Of a stretch of 64,000 nucleotides of DNA, positions 35,734-44,357 are shown piece after piece. Position numbers and translations under genes: made by a program. The notes beneath the pieces were generated by a model, which made no database searches, was not told the origin of the DNA, and was given only the letters and a program-made list of their open reading frames with translations. The stretch covers positions 1 to 64,000 of the forward strand of contig CANQDE010000007.1 of the NCBI GenBank assembly GCA_947591475.1. Reading direction: 5' to 3'. Position 1 is the first letter of the stretch. Every line of letters starts with the position of its first letter. This stretch comes from an uncultured Alistipes sp. (lineage in GTDB: Bacteria > Bacteroidota > Bacteroidia > Bacteroidales > Rikenellaceae).

Positions 35734-37005
35734 TTACCCCCGTTCGTAGATGCTTTCGCCGCGGGGACGAATGTGCGAATGTTCGTCGTTCTGACGGCTG
35801 ACGCTCAAAATCATCCCCAAAGCGATGGTCGTGAAGAGCGTCGATGACCCGCCGCGCGAAATCAACGGCAAAGTCTGTCCCGTTTCGGGAATCAAATTCA
35901 CGGTTACCATGATGTGCAACAACGCCTGACAGGTGATGAGCAATGCCAATCCCAAGACCAACAGCCCGGGAAAGGCCGTGCCGCATCGTCCGAAAATCTC
36001 GATGGCTCGAAAGAAAATCCACAGGTAGAGCATCAACAGCGCCACCGCCAGCAACAATCCGTATTCCTCGACGAAAAAGGCATAGGCATAGTCGCTTTCG
36101 GGGTGGATCATCTCCACGCGCATGACGCTTTGGCCGGCACCCTCGCCGAAGACGCTGCCGTTGTGGATGGCGATCATCGAACGTTCGGTATCGGTCAGTT
36201 TATCGACAGGTTTGGGTGCATCGGCATCGTAATCGTACGTCCAGAGGTGCCACCACGTCGCGAGACGGCCTTCGGCGGTCTCGCTGCGGCCGAGATTGAG
36301 CGTGAGGACGAGTAGCGCGCCGGCAAAGGCCCATCCCAAAAGTTTCAACAACTCCCGAATGCGCACCCGCCCGATGAGCATCATGACCCACGAGGCCAGA
36401 AAGACCAGCACCGCTGCCGACGTGTGGGCCGGAAAGATGACGAGGCAGGCGAGCAGCACCGGTACGAGAATCGGCCGGGTGCCTTCGCGCCAGATGCGCC
36501 GCTGTGTTCGCGACGAACGCCACGTCCAGAATCGCCACGACGGGACGATCCGCAGTTCGGCGATGTTTTTCTGTCGGCAGGCGAGTTGTCGGGCCAAATA
36601 GAGCACTGTGGCGATTTTCAGTGCCTCGGAGGGTTGGAACTGGAACGGCCCGATCGGAATCCACCGCGCGGCTCCGTTGGTTGCGTGGCCGATGAAGTAG
36701 GCCGCTACGGTGCAGAGCAGCGAAAGCAGGTAAATCGGTCGGGCGAAGCGGTTGTAGATGCGGCAGTTGATTCGCTGCACGATGCACATCATGCTGAGGC
36801 TCAATATCAGAATGAAAAGCTGCTGCCGCAGAAAATGGGCGGTCGAGTAGCCGGAACTCGGATCGTAGGCCATCTTGGCCGTCGATGAATAGACCACCAA
36901 TACCGAGATGACGGCCAGCACCACGACGATGACCCACAGCACGCGGTCGCCCGAGAAAAAGATCGGGGTTCGTTCGTTTTTCGTTGCGTTTGCGGGGTCG
37001 TTCAT
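35734..37005 (-). CDS. ftsW: FtsW/RodA/SpoVE-family septal peptidoglycan polymerase
   Basis: A 423-residue integral membrane protein with about ten hydrophobic segments. Family signatures: GHATNGAARWIPIGPFQFQPSEALK, HNGSVFGEGAGQSVMR, ESDYAYAFFVEEYGLL and PETGQTLPLISRGGSS. FtsW is the SEDS glycosyltransferase of the divisome. It follows murD on the same strand (42-bp gap), preserving part of the division and cell-wall cluster, but murG, murC, ftsQ, ftsA and ftsZ are not downstream; the aldolase gene is convergent instead. Confidence 0.9.
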   Translation of the reverse strand: MNDPANATKNERTPIFFSGDRVLWVIVVVLAVISVLVVYSSTAKMAYDPSSGYSTAHFLRQQLFILILSLSMMCIVQRINCRIYNRFARPIYLLSLLCTVAAYFIGHATNGAARWIPIGPFQFQPSEALKIATVLYLARQLACRQKNIAELRIVPSWRFWTWRSSRTQRRIWREGTRPILVPVLLACLVIFPAHTSAAVLVFLASWVMMLIGRVRIRELLKLLGWAFAGALLVLTLNLGRSETAEGRLATWWHLWTYDYDADAPKPVDKLTDTERSMIAIHNGSVFGEGAGQSVMRVEMIHPESDYAYAFFVEEYGLLLAVALLMLYLWIFFRAIEIFGRCGTAFPGLLVLGLALLITCQALLHIMVTVNLIPETGQTLPLISRGGSSTLFTTIALGMILSVSRQNDEHSHIRPRGESIYERG

Positions 37006-37047
37006 CGGGTCGCTGTTTTTTGGGATGCGGTTATCGGTTCGGGCGGG

Positions 37048-38406
37048 TTAGCCGAGGTGCTCGTTCACCCATTGCTTGAAAAGTTTGCCGCGTTGCTCGT
37101 AGTTCTTGAAAAGGTCGAAGCTGGCGCAGGCGGGCGACAACAGCACCGCATCGCCCGAACGGGCAGCCGAACGGGCCGCCTGCATCGCGGCGTCGAGCGA
37201 ATCGGTGGAGACGATGGAGGGCACCACGCCCGTAAATTCGCGCACCAATTTCGCATTGTCCACGCCCATGCAGACCAACGTGTGCACCTTGTCGCGGGCG
37301 AACGCCTTCAACGGGCCGTAGTCGTTGCCCTTGTCCGTGCCTCCGGCGATCCATACGACGGGCCGCTTCATGCTCTCCAACGCATACCATACCGAATCGA
37401 CGTTGGTCGCTTTCGAATCGTTGATCCACAGCACGCCGTCGACCTCTTTCACCGGCTCGAGCCGATGTTCGACCGGTTCGAAGTCGTAGAGCGCCCGCCG
37501 AATTTTCGCCGGCGCAATGCCTGCTGCCAGCGTCGCCAATGCGGCGGCCATCGCGTTGTAAGCATTGTGCAACCCGCTCAGTTTCATCTTCGCAAGGTCG
37601 ATTTCGACCGATCGGCTGCCGACCGTCGCCGTGAACTTTCCGTCGCACAGGAACGCATCGCCCGCACCGCTCGCCACGGCGTTCTTCGCCGCGAAGGGGA
37701 GCTGCTTCATCCGGAAATCGTATTTCGGCAGTTGTGCCCAGATCACCTCGTCGTCGCCCGAATAGATGAAATAGTCGTGCGAATTCATGTTCTGCGTGAT
37801 GCGCATTTTCGAATCGACGTAGTTCTGGAAACAATGGTCGTAGCGGTCGAGGTGGTCGGGGGTGATGTTCATCAGCACGCCGATGTGGCTGCGGAACCGG
37901 TACATGCCGTCCAACTGGAACGAGCTCAACTCCAGTACATACCAGTCGTATCGACCTGTAGCGACCGAATAGGCGAAACTCTCGCCGATGTTGCCGCCCA
38001 ATGCAACGTTCGCGCCCGCATCGCGCATGATTTTGTAAATCAGCGAAGTGGTCGTCGTCTTGCCGTTCGAACCCGTGATGCAGATGCAGCGGGCGCCGTT
38101 CAGATAACGGCCCGCGAACTCCATTTCGGAGATGACGGGGATGCCTCGTTCCCGGATTTTGCGCACGATGGGGGCCGTCTCGGGAATTCCGGGCGACTTG
38201 ATGACCTCATCGGCTGCCAAGATGCGTTCTTCGGTGTGGCCGCCCTCCTCGTAGGGCACCTGCCACTCGTCGAGCCGCTTTCGGAACCGTTCCTCGATGT
38301 GCCCCTTGTCGGAGAGAAAGACCTCGAATCCCTCTTTTTTGGCCAAGATGGCGGAGCCGTAGCCGCTGATGCCGCCGCCCAATACGATGATCTGTTTGGT
38401 TCGCAT
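37048..38406 (-). CDS. murD: UDP-N-acetylmuramoyl-L-alanine:D-glutamate ligase
   Basis: A 452-residue Mur ligase: N-terminal Rossmann-like domain (IIVLGGGISGYGSAILAKKEGFEVFLSDKG), the ATP P-loop CITGSNGKTTTTSLI, a central domain with LNITPDHLDRYD-type sequence (MNITPDHLDRYDHCF), and the C-terminal ligase domain with EPVEHRLEPV and WINDSKATNVDSV. It adds D-glutamate to UDP-MurNAc-Ala in the cytoplasm. Followed by ftsW. The upstream histidine kinase ends 15 bp before its start, an unusual neighbour for a cell-wall gene. Confidence 0.95.
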   Translation of the reverse strand: MRTKQIIVLGGGISGYGSAILAKKEGFEVFLSDKGHIEERFRKRLDEWQVPYEEGGHTEERILAADEVIKSPGIPETAPIVRKIRERGIPVISEMEFAGRYLNGARCICITGSNGKTTTTSLIYKIMRDAGANVALGGNIGESFAYSVATGRYDWYVLELSSFQLDGMYRFRSHIGVLMNITPDHLDRYDHCFQNYVDSKMRITQNMNSHDYFIYSGDDEVIWAQLPKYDFRMKQLPFAAKNAVASGAGDAFLCDGKFTATVGSRSVEIDLAKMKLSGLHNAYNAMAAALATLAAGIAPAKIRRALYDFEPVEHRLEPVKEVDGVLWINDSKATNVDSVWYALESMKRPVVWIAGGTDKGNDYGPLKAFARDKVHTLVCMGVDNAKLVREFTGVVPSIVSTDSLDAAMQAARSAARSGDAVLLSPACASFDLFKNYEQRGKLFKQWVNEHLG

Positions 38407-38421
38407 GAATAGATGGATGAT

Positions 38422-39384
38422 TTATTTTCGTTTCGATCGTTTGCGGGGCGTCTCCTTCTGTGTGCGGATGCGGATCGTCGCCCGCATGCCCTTGCCTTTC
38501 GACGAGACGATCTGGAAGGTGCCGCCCAACGAGTTGACCCGCGAAGCGATGTTCGACAACCCCATGCCGCAATCCATCATGGCCTGCGGATTGAAGCCGC
38601 GACCGTCGTCCGTGTAGTCGAGGGCCAGTTCGGTGTTGTTCTGCACCAACGAAAGGTTGATGGTTCGGCAGCCCGAATGCTTCAACGAATTGTTAATCAG
38701 TTCGCAGATGACGCGATAGAGAATTACTTCGACCTCCGTATCGAACCGCTCCGCGCGCAGATTGGTTTGGAACCGGATTTTCGCTTCGTGGATGGCGGCG
38801 CTTTTGTCGATGAAGTTCTGCACGCCGCGAACCAGCCCGAAATCGTTGAGGACGTGGGGCGACAGGTTGTTCGAAATTTCGCGCAGCGAGCGGATCGCTT
38901 CGTCGATGACGACGGTCGTATTGTCGATGATTTCACGCTGTTCGTCGTTGCGTTCTTCGCGCGACAGGGCCGTCAACGACATCTTGGCCGACGACAGCAG
39001 CGGCCCGAGCCCGTCGTGCAACTCTTTCGAAAAACGCGAACGGGCTTTTTCCTCGGTGCGCAGCACGGCCGTCAGAATGCGGCGGTTCCATAGCTGACGC
39101 TGACGATTGAGCCGAGCGATGTATTTGAAGAGTTTGTGCGCATACATGACGCCGATCGAGAGGCAGACCGAGATGACGATGCCCAAATAGACGACCCATG
39201 TTCCGGGCTCGTAACCACCCGTTTCGTGGCACAGTTGTACGACGTGTTCGACCGACAGCAGAAAGAATCCGATGATAAAGAGAATCCACACCGAATTGTA
39301 TTTGGTCGTTCGCACCAAACGCAGGGCAAAGACCGTGGCGACGGTCTGGATCAGAATGGCGATGACGAGCAGGAATTTCAACAT
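38422..39384 (-). CDS. Membrane sensor histidine kinase (HisKA_3/NarX-type)
   Basis: A 320-residue kinase with three N-terminal transmembrane helices (about 1-100) and no large extracellular sensor. A cytoplasmic coiled coil leads to the HisKA_3 box (RFSKELHDGLGPLLSSAKMSL), then N-box ELINNSLKHS, G1 box YTDDGRGF and G2 box GMGLSNIASRVNSLGG. Kinases of this class usually phosphorylate a LuxR/NarL-type response regulator, but none is encoded next to it here. The signal is unknown. It lies between surE and murD on the same strand and may be read from the surE promoter. Confidence 0.88.
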   Translation of the reverse strand: MLKFLLVIAILIQTVATVFALRLVRTTKYNSVWILFIIGFFLLSVEHVVQLCHETGGYEPGTWVVYLGIVISVCLSIGVMYAHKLFKYIARLNRQRQLWNRRILTAVLRTEEKARSRFSKELHDGLGPLLSSAKMSLTALSREERNDEQREIIDNTTVVIDEAIRSLREISNNLSPHVLNDFGLVRGVQNFIDKSAAIHEAKIRFQTNLRAERFDTEVEVILYRVICELINNSLKHSGCRTINLSLVQNNTELALDYTDDGRGFNPQAMMDCGMGLSNIASRVNSLGGTFQIVSSKGKGMRATIRIRTQKETPRKRSKRK

Positions 39385-39443
39385 GGCAGATTCGTTTTAT
39401 TCGGGGCCGTCCGGACGGCAGTCGGGTTTGGACGGTCGGGATG

Positions 39444-40217
39444 TCATTCGTGCAGTACGTTCCGCAGGTGCTTCAGTTGTTCGTAGTCGGTCATATCGAC
39501 CTGCACCGGCACGACCGAAACGTAGCCGTGCGACAAAGCCCATTCGTCGGTGTCTTCGGCGTCCGGTTCGTTGTTGACGAACGCGCCCGTAAGCCAGAAG
39601 TATTCGCGTCCGCGCGGGTCTTCGTGGCGGAAGAACTCTTCGCGCCAGAATCCGCGATTCTGTCGGCAAAGCCGCATACCGCGTATTTCGTCGGGGCGAC
39701 CGACCGGCACGTTGACATTCAGACAGAGCGGTAACCGTTCGTTGCGGGCTAATACGTCGCCGATGATGCGTTTGCCCCATTCGATCGAGGCTTCGAAATC
39801 CGCCTCCGCGTGGTGGTCGTCCAACGACAATCCGACGGACGGACATCCGTAGAAACTGCCTTCGATAGCGGCGCCCATCGTGCCGGAATAGAGCACGTTC
39901 ACCGCCGAGTTGGAGCCGTGGTTGATGCCCGAGATTACCAAATCGACCTTTTCGTCGCGCAGCAGATAGTCGAATGCCATTTTCACGCAATCGACGGGCG
40001 TTCCGGAGAAGGAATAAACCTCCAGCCCCTCCTCTTTGCGCACCCGACGCAAAAAGAGCGGGTTGTACATGGTGATGGCTTGGCTCATGCCGCTTTGCAT
40101 GGTTTCGGGGGCTACGACGACCGTGCGTCCGTAAGCACGGGCCACCTCGATGGCCGCCGCCATGCCCCGAGAATCGACTCCGTCGTCGTTGGTTACGAGT
40201 ATCAATCGTTCATTCAT
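39444..40217 (-). CDS. surE: 5'/3'-nucleotidase SurE
   Basis: A 257-residue protein with the SurE metal-binding motif LVTNDDGVDSRG at the very N-terminus, VAPETMQSGMSQAIT, and LVISGINHGSNSAVNVLYSGTMGAAIEG. It dephosphorylates nucleoside monophosphates. The start at 40217 (MNERLILVTNDDG) is the canonical one. It is preceded by one of the repeated promoter elements, with TATCTTTG reading leftward at 40247-40240. Confidence 0.95.
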   Translation of the reverse strand: MNERLILVTNDDGVDSRGMAAAIEVARAYGRTVVVAPETMQSGMSQAITMYNPLFLRRVRKEEGLEVYSFSGTPVDCVKMAFDYLLRDEKVDLVISGINHGSNSAVNVLYSGTMGAAIEGSFYGCPSVGLSLDDHHAEADFEASIEWGKRIIGDVLARNERLPLCLNVNVPVGRPDEIRGMRLCRQNRGFWREEFFRHEDPRGREYFWLTGAFVNNEPDAEDTDEWALSHGYVSVVPVQVDMTDYEQLKHLRNVLHE

Positions 40218-40239
40218 CGTCTCTCTGTTTTCCGAGAGC

Positions 40240-40344
40240 CAAAGATACGAAAAGTCGAGTGCAAAAATGCAAACTTGTTTGCAATTTTTGCCGAGACGGA
40301 GTATCTTCGACGAAGTCAAAGATACGAATTTTTTTATTAGCGCG
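40240..40344 (-). repeat. Promoter-bearing intergenic repeat upstream of surE
   Basis: A modular element: the -7 box TATCTTTG (minus, 40247-40240), a CGAGTGCA link, a hairpin (TGCAAAC/GTTTGCA), then the 59-bp block 40286-40344 that carries a second TATCTTTG inside the dyad GTATCTT...AAGATAC and ends in TTTATTAGCGCG. The same modules recur at 40416-40474, 44800-44870 (inverted) and 50022-50122. Confidence 0.75.
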
Positions 40345-40415
40345 GTAGACTGTTATCTTGCTTTCAGTGGTCATCTTCGCTTCCGTTGCGGAATCCGCTT
40401 AATTTGTTTGCATTT

Positions 40416-40474
40416 TTTTGCCGAGACGGAGTATCTTCGACGAAGTCAAAGATACGAATTTTTTTATTAGCGCG
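40416..40474 (-). repeat. Second direct copy of the 59-bp promoter repeat
   Basis: Identical by eye to 40286-40344 and in the same orientation, 130 bp further on. It is followed by a CGCTTTTAAAAGCG hairpin that also recurs in altered form elsewhere (for example CCCGTTTGAACGGGG near 50122). Confidence 0.8.
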
Positions 40475-40596
40475 CCGCTTTTAAAAGCGGTTCCTTATAC
40501 GGTAGATCGTTGCCATGCTTTTCAACGCTTTCTTCGCTGCCGACCGTTTTTTTACAAGACAATTAGATAATCGACAAAAACGGCTCTTTGAGCCGT

Positions 40597-40663
40597 GCGG
40601 GCCGAAGCCTCCGCCCGCGGAGGCCCGCTCTCACGAGCGAACACTCCGCAGTCTTCGCCCCGC
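40597..40663. repeat. GC-rich hairpin repeat, copy 1
   Basis: A strong hairpin (GCCTCCGCCCGCGGAGGC) is followed by a conserved tail CTCCGCAGTCTTCG. The block recurs in inverted orientation at 44575-44638, so the rplS-fucP-polyprenyl-synthase block lies between inverted copies. Confidence 0.7.
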
Positions 40664-40740
40664 GCCGCTTTTGAAAGCGGTTTCCGATCGAATTTCGAAG
40701 ATTTTTTTGCGGTTCGTTTTTCGTTTCCGAATTTATTCTT

Positions 40741-40995
40741 TATCTTTGTGGCCCCTGCGAGGGCGTATATCAACCTCTTTCATTGGGCACCCGAGTGGCT
40801 TGCATAAGGCCGAACCGGAAAGATGGGTTCTTCGGAAAGACCGATTATCGGTCGGAACGGAGAAACGGGCTGAAGGATGGGAACCCGTACTATATGGAAC
40901 GGAGGAACCGGCCGGAAAGAGCCTAAACCACGAGACCGGCTAATAAAAAGGTGCAGCGGAAATGTTGAGTACGAAACCGAAAAATTGTTGCAACA
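40741..40995 (+). promoter_or_regulatory. Promoter and structured 5' leader of rplS
   Basis: TATCTTTG (40741-40748) is followed by a leader of about 240 nt with no reading frame but many local stems: GACCGATTATCGGTC, ACGGG...CCCGT, and GCCGG...CCGGC close to the gene. Purine-rich GGAAAGA segments recur between stems. Ribosomal-protein genes often have autoregulatory leaders, so an L19-binding leader is possible. That is inference from position and structure. Confidence 0.5.
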
Positions 40996-41376
40996 ATGAA
41001 CAAAGACGCAATCATCAAGCTCGTGAACGAGCAGTTGTGGCCCAAGACGGATGCCGACGTCCCGTCGTTCAAGGCCGGTGATACCATCACCGTAACCTAC
41101 AAAATCGTCGAGGGTAACAAGGAGCGCCTGCAAAGTTTCCGCGGCGTAGTGATCCAGATCAAGGGGTCGGGCAAAACGAAGATGTTCACCATCCGCAAGG
41201 TGTCGAACGGCGTGGGTGTGGAACGTATCTTCCCGCTCTACTCGCCCCACATCGACAAGATCGAGGTGAACAAGGTCGGTGTCGTACGTCGTGCACGCAT
41301 TTACTATCTGCGTGGCCTGACGGGTAAGAAAGCCCGCATCAAGGAGAAGCGCATGGTTCGTGCGGAGGAGAAATAG
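40996..41376 (+). CDS. rplS: 50S ribosomal protein L19
   Basis: A 126-residue basic protein with the L19 pattern: [70 protein letters not shown] and the C-terminal [22 protein letters not shown]19 sits at the 30S-50S interface. Single-gene transcript with a long structured leader and a strong terminator. The trmD-rpsP partners usual in other phyla are absent. Confidence 0.97.
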   Translation: MNKDAIIKLVNEQLWPKTDADVPSFKAGDTITVTYKIVEGNKERLQSFRGVVIQIKGSGKTKMFTIRKVSNGVGVERIFPLYSPHIDKIEVNKVGVVRRARIYYLRGLTGKKARIKEKRMVRAEEK

Positions 41377-41393
41377 TCCGTCGCGTACCGTTG

Positions 41394-41432
41394 AAAAAGG
41401 CGGAACATCCGAATTGGATGTTCCGCCTTTTT
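41394..41432. terminator. Bidirectional terminator after rplS
   Basis: A-run, AGGCGGAACATCC, 5-nt loop, GGATGTTCCGCCT, T-run: a 13-bp GC-containing stem flanked by A5 and T5. It can serve rplS and, less directly, the convergent transporter gene. Confidence 0.93.
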
Positions 41433-41542
41433 CGTGTCCTAACCGCGCGACCTTATAATTTTACACCTGCCACTTTACGGGTTGCAGGTGTAAAAAAGCC
41501 TCCAAAAGAGTATTTCGCAGTTAGATCCCTTTTCAAAAGGGA

Positions 41543-42889
41543 TCAGACCGGAATGTTCTTGTTGACGTTCTTGCAGCCGACCAAGCCGTAGTAGAGCAGA
41601 TAGGCCAGCGCTGCCACGATGAGCCAGTAGCTGTTCATGTAGCCGGCCCCCTTGGCAATCGCTTGCTGAATCAACGGCAGGATACCGCCGCCGACGACCA
41701 TCATCATGAAGATGCCCGACGCCTGTGCTGTGTATTTGCCGAGGCCTTCGACTGCCAGATTGAAGATGCCGCCCCACATGATCGAGGTGCAGAGACCGCA
41801 CAGCACCAAAAAGAGGGCGCTGACAGGAACTTGTGCCCAGACGATGCCGTTCTCCACGCTGTAACCCGGCAGGTTGAGCGTGCTGGTTTTCGGGAATACG
41901 ATGGCCAGCAGCACAAGTACGATTGCCACGGCCGATACCGTGATGAGTTGGGTGCGGGTCGATACCTTGCCGGCAATGACGCTGCTGAACGTTCGGCCCA
42001 CTAACATCAAGAGCCAATAGATGGCCACGATTGCACCGGCGATGGCCGATGCGTCGCCCACGACGCCGGCACCTTTGGCGGTCTGGTCGGAAAGGTAGAA
42101 ATTCAGCGTACCCGGGACGCCGATTTCGATGCCCACATAGATGAAGATGCCGATGACCCCGAGCACCGTGTGCCGGAAATTCCACGGACTGTGCGTCTCT
42201 TTCTCTTTGACCGATCCGGCCTGTTGCAGATAGGGTTCTGGAATGTCGACGAACGAGATGATGCAGAATGCGACGACGAATACGGCCATGGCGATCCACA
42301 GCAGCAGCGTTACGTCGCCCATGGTCGAAGCGGGGGTCAGCGAGCCGATCAAGGCACCCACGAAGAACGGGGTGAGCGTTGCGGAGAGCGAGTTCAATGC
42401 GCCACCGGCTTGCAGCAACTGGTTACCCTTGTTGCCGCCGCCGCCGAGCAGGTTGAGCATCGGGTTGACGACCGTGTTCAACATGCAGACGCAGAAACCG
42501 CAGATGAAGGCGCCCAACAGATAGACGAAGAAGTTGAGGCGGACGATGATCGGGGTTCCTTCGGCGCCCGTGAGCGTCCATACGGGCGTGTCGGCGCCCA
42601 CGAAGCTCGACAGGTACTGCACGAAAAGTCCGACGACGCCCACGGCCATCGCCCACAGAGCGGTCTTTTTGTAACCGATTCGGACGAGCAGGTTGCCGGC
42701 GGGAATGCCCATGAACAGATAGGCGAGGAAGTTCATCATGTTGCCCATCATGCCGAGCACGCCGTTGCCTTCGAACTGGTAACCCCAGATCGTGCCGGTC
42801 GGTGCGGCCAGATTGGTTACGAACGAGATCATCGCGAAGAGGAAGAACATCACGATGATCGGCAAGGTACGATTCTTTTGTTGTGCCAT
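41543..42889 (-). CDS. FucP-type sugar:H+ symporter (MFS)
   Basis: A 448-residue, 12-helix major facilitator protein. N-terminal MAQQKNRTLPIIVMFFLFAMISFVTN and the stretches FLAYLFMGIPAGNLLVRIGYKK, GFCVCMLNTVVNPMLNLLGGGGNKGNQLLQAGGALNS and FNLAVEGLGKYTAQASGIFMMMVVGGGILP match the fucose/glucose-galactose permease (FucP/GluP) family. It imports a monosaccharide across the inner membrane; fucose versus glucose/galactose cannot be distinguished. The gene is preceded by three tandem 20-bp repeats and by the polyprenyl synthase on the same strand. Confidence 0.88.
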   Translation of the reverse strand: MAQQKNRTLPIIVMFFLFAMISFVTNLAAPTGTIWGYQFEGNGVLGMMGNMMNFLAYLFMGIPAGNLLVRIGYKKTALWAMAVGVVGLFVQYLSSFVGADTPVWTLTGAEGTPIIVRLNFFVYLLGAFICGFCVCMLNTVVNPMLNLLGGGGNKGNQLLQAGGALNSLSATLTPFFVGALIGSLTPASTMGDVTLLLWIAMAVFVVAFCIISFVDIPEPYLQQAGSVKEKETHSPWNFRHTVLGVIGIFIYVGIEIGVPGTLNFYLSDQTAKGAGVVGDASAIAGAIVAIYWLLMLVGRTFSSVIAGKVSTRTQLITVSAVAIVLVLLAIVFPKTSTLNLPGYSVENGIVWAQVPVSALFLVLCGLCTSIMWGGIFNLAVEGLGKYTAQASGIFMMMVVGGGILPLIQQAIAKGAGYMNSYWLIVAALAYLLYYGLVGCKNVNKNIPV

Positions 42890-42900
42890 AGTCTTATTGG

Positions 42901-42960
42901 TTTTATTAACTTGGTCGGAATTTTATTAACACGGTTGGAATTTTATTAACTTGGTCGGAA
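42901..42960. repeat. Three tandem 20-bp repeats upstream of the sugar transporter
   Basis: TTTTATTAACTTGGTCGGAA at 42901-42920 and 42941-42960 flanks a variant copy (TTTTATTAACACGGTTGGAA, 42921-42940). Related sequences (TTTTATTAACTGG) occur once near 44011 and 49592. Only 11 bp separate the array from the transporter ATG. Confidence 0.9.
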
Positions 42961-42978
42961 TGCTATGTAACCAATAAT

Positions 42979-43968
42979 TTATAGGTCGCGTTCCGCGACG
43001 AAACGGCACAAGTCGATCAATGCCTTGCGGTAGACCGAATCATCGTATTCGGCGAGCAGGCCGATAGCTCGGGCGATGTATTCCTGCATGATCCGTCCGG
43101 CTTCGTCCAGTCCGCCTTCGTTCGTAACGAGCGATTGCAGATATTCGACCGATGTTTCGTCGTCGTGGCAGCATGCAAGCCGTTCGAGCAATTCCGCGCG
43201 TCGGTTTTCATCGACCCGTTCCAGCACAGCGAGAAGCGGCAAGGTGATTTTTCCCTCGCGCAGGTCGTTGCAGGCGGGTTTTCCGGTGTGGGTTTGCGTC
43301 CGGAAATCGAGTATGTCGTCTTGAATTTGGAACGCCATGCCCAATGCTTCGCCGAAGCGTCTCATCGAGGCCACCCGATCGCGTGTCGCGCTGACGGCCA
43401 ATGCGCCGGCCGAAGCGCTGACCCCCAACAGGCAAGCCGTTTTCTTATATATAATATCGGTATAAAGGTCTCGGGTCATGCGCCGTTTGTCTGCACAGTC
43501 GGATTGCTCGACCTCGCCTTCGCAAAGTGCGGCCATCGCTCCGCAGATGTGGGAAACCAAGTCGAACTGTCCGCTTTGCAAGCCGATGCTCATGTTCCGT
43601 GCCAAGATGTAGTCGCCCAAGATGACCGATTTGTGCGATTGCCAGCGGGCATTGATCGATGGGCGGCCCCGACGGGTGTCCGATTCGTCGATCACATCGT
43701 CGTGGATGAGCGAAGCGACGTGGATCATCTCGACCAGCATGGCCGCTAAACAGGTGCGCCGACCGGCTGCCGCGCCCTTGACCGAAGCGTTGAGCGATGC
43801 CGAGAGGATGACCAACAGCGGACGGATGCCCTTGCCGCGCGACGAGAGGGCATATTGCAACATTTCGGAAAGGAGTTCGCCTTCGGCCGTGAATTGCCGT
43901 TCGACGAAGGCTTCGTAAGCCTCCAATTCCGTTGCAACGGATGCGCGTATGGTATCGAGTGCGCTCAT
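42979..43968 (-). CDS. Trans-polyprenyl diphosphate synthase (IspB/octaprenyl type)
   Basis: A 329-residue all-helical prenyltransferase. The first aspartate-rich motif is in SLIHDDVIDESDTRRGRPSIN, the second in FQIQDDILDF, and the upstream GKGIRPLLVILSA holds the substrate-binding Lys and Arg. It elongates farnesyl diphosphate to the side chain of menaquinone. Chain length cannot be read with certainty. The start at 43968 lies about 18 bp from a TATCTTTG promoter box in a repeat. Confidence 0.92.
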   Translation of the reverse strand: MSALDTIRASVATELEAYEAFVERQFTAEGELLSEMLQYALSSRGKGIRPLLVILSASLNASVKGAAAGRRTCLAAMLVEMIHVASLIHDDVIDESDTRRGRPSINARWQSHKSVILGDYILARNMSIGLQSGQFDLVSHICGAMAALCEGEVEQSDCADKRRMTRDLYTDIIYKKTACLLGVSASAGALAVSATRDRVASMRRFGEALGMAFQIQDDILDFRTQTHTGKPACNDLREGKITLPLLAVLERVDENRRAELLERLACCHDDETSVEYLQSLVTNEGGLDEAGRIMQEYIARAIGLLAEYDDSVYRKALIDLCRFVAERDL

Positions 43969-43985
43969 AAATGATTAAAGACGAA

Positions 43986-43993
43986 CAAAGATA
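43986..43993 (-). promoter_or_regulatory. -7 box of the polyprenyl synthase gene
   Basis: Minus-strand TATCTTTG (CAAAGATA on the plus strand) with ATCG and an AT-rich stretch upstream, then TTTTTATTAACTGGG, the recurrent flank of the promoter-repeat family. The leader is only about 12 nt. Confidence 0.6.
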
Positions 43994-44171
43994 CGATTTT
44001 TCTGGAAATTTTTATTAACTGGGTGGGAACTTCATTATTCTTGCGGTTGTTTTATTGGGTTTTGCGGTTTTCTGATGTTCGTCTCGGCAAAAAGCAAAAA
44101 CAAAAAACGATCGGAAACGAAGATAAGGACGCAAATAGCAAAACATTTTATCGTACTAATAAAAAATTTCG

Positions 44172-44179
44172 TATCTTTG
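44172..44179 (+). promoter_or_regulatory. -7 box of candidate ncRNA copy A
   Basis: TATCTTTG preceded by TTCG and AATAAAAAA, as in the other promoter repeats. It immediately precedes the conserved RNA-like block. Confidence 0.6.
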
Positions 44180-44182
44180 TCC

Positions 44183-44357
44183 CAGACATACTGAAAGCGC
44201 ATCGGCTTTTCTTCTTGGCTCAGAACTTAGACACTTTTGACACAACGAAGAATTTAAGTTGATGCTCGCGCTGTTTTTCGGCGTGGGCATTTCTTCAATC
44301 TTCTTTGTGGGCAGTCTAAGGCCTTGAGTCAGGGTTGAGTGATTTGCCCGCTTTTTT
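44183..44357 (+). ncRNA. Candidate structured non-coding RNA, copy A
   Basis: About 175 nt between a -7 box and a six-T run. Predicted stems: 5' hairpin GAAAGC/GCTTTT (about 44193-44211); outer stem 44214-44222 with 44325-44333; CTTAGAC (44226-44232) with GTCTAAG (44314-44320); CACAACGAAG (44241-44250) with CTTCTTTGTG (44300-44309, one mismatch); central 12-bp hairpin 44262-44290. Copy B at 49845-50018 keeps every stem with compensatory changes (for example CTTGGAC/GTCCAAG). GGGCA inside and TTGCCC near the 3' end could form a pseudoknot. No reading frame is convincing. Whether it equals a known family (for example 6S/Bacteroidales-1) needs a covariance search. Confidence 0.65.

Noticed and set aside
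37057..38412. A 451-codon plus-strand frame opposite murD
   Set aside because: Mirrors the murD frame exactly and lacks any protein-family features.
42901..42960. Possible CRISPR array
   Set aside because: The units are directly adjacent without spacers and only three in number, with no cas genes; this is a short tandem repeat.
44183..44357. Assignment of the ncRNA candidate as 6S RNA
   Set aside because: The size is similar, but the two-copy state, separate 5' hairpin and branched layout do not clearly give the long 6S rod with a central bubble; left unnamed pending a covariance search.
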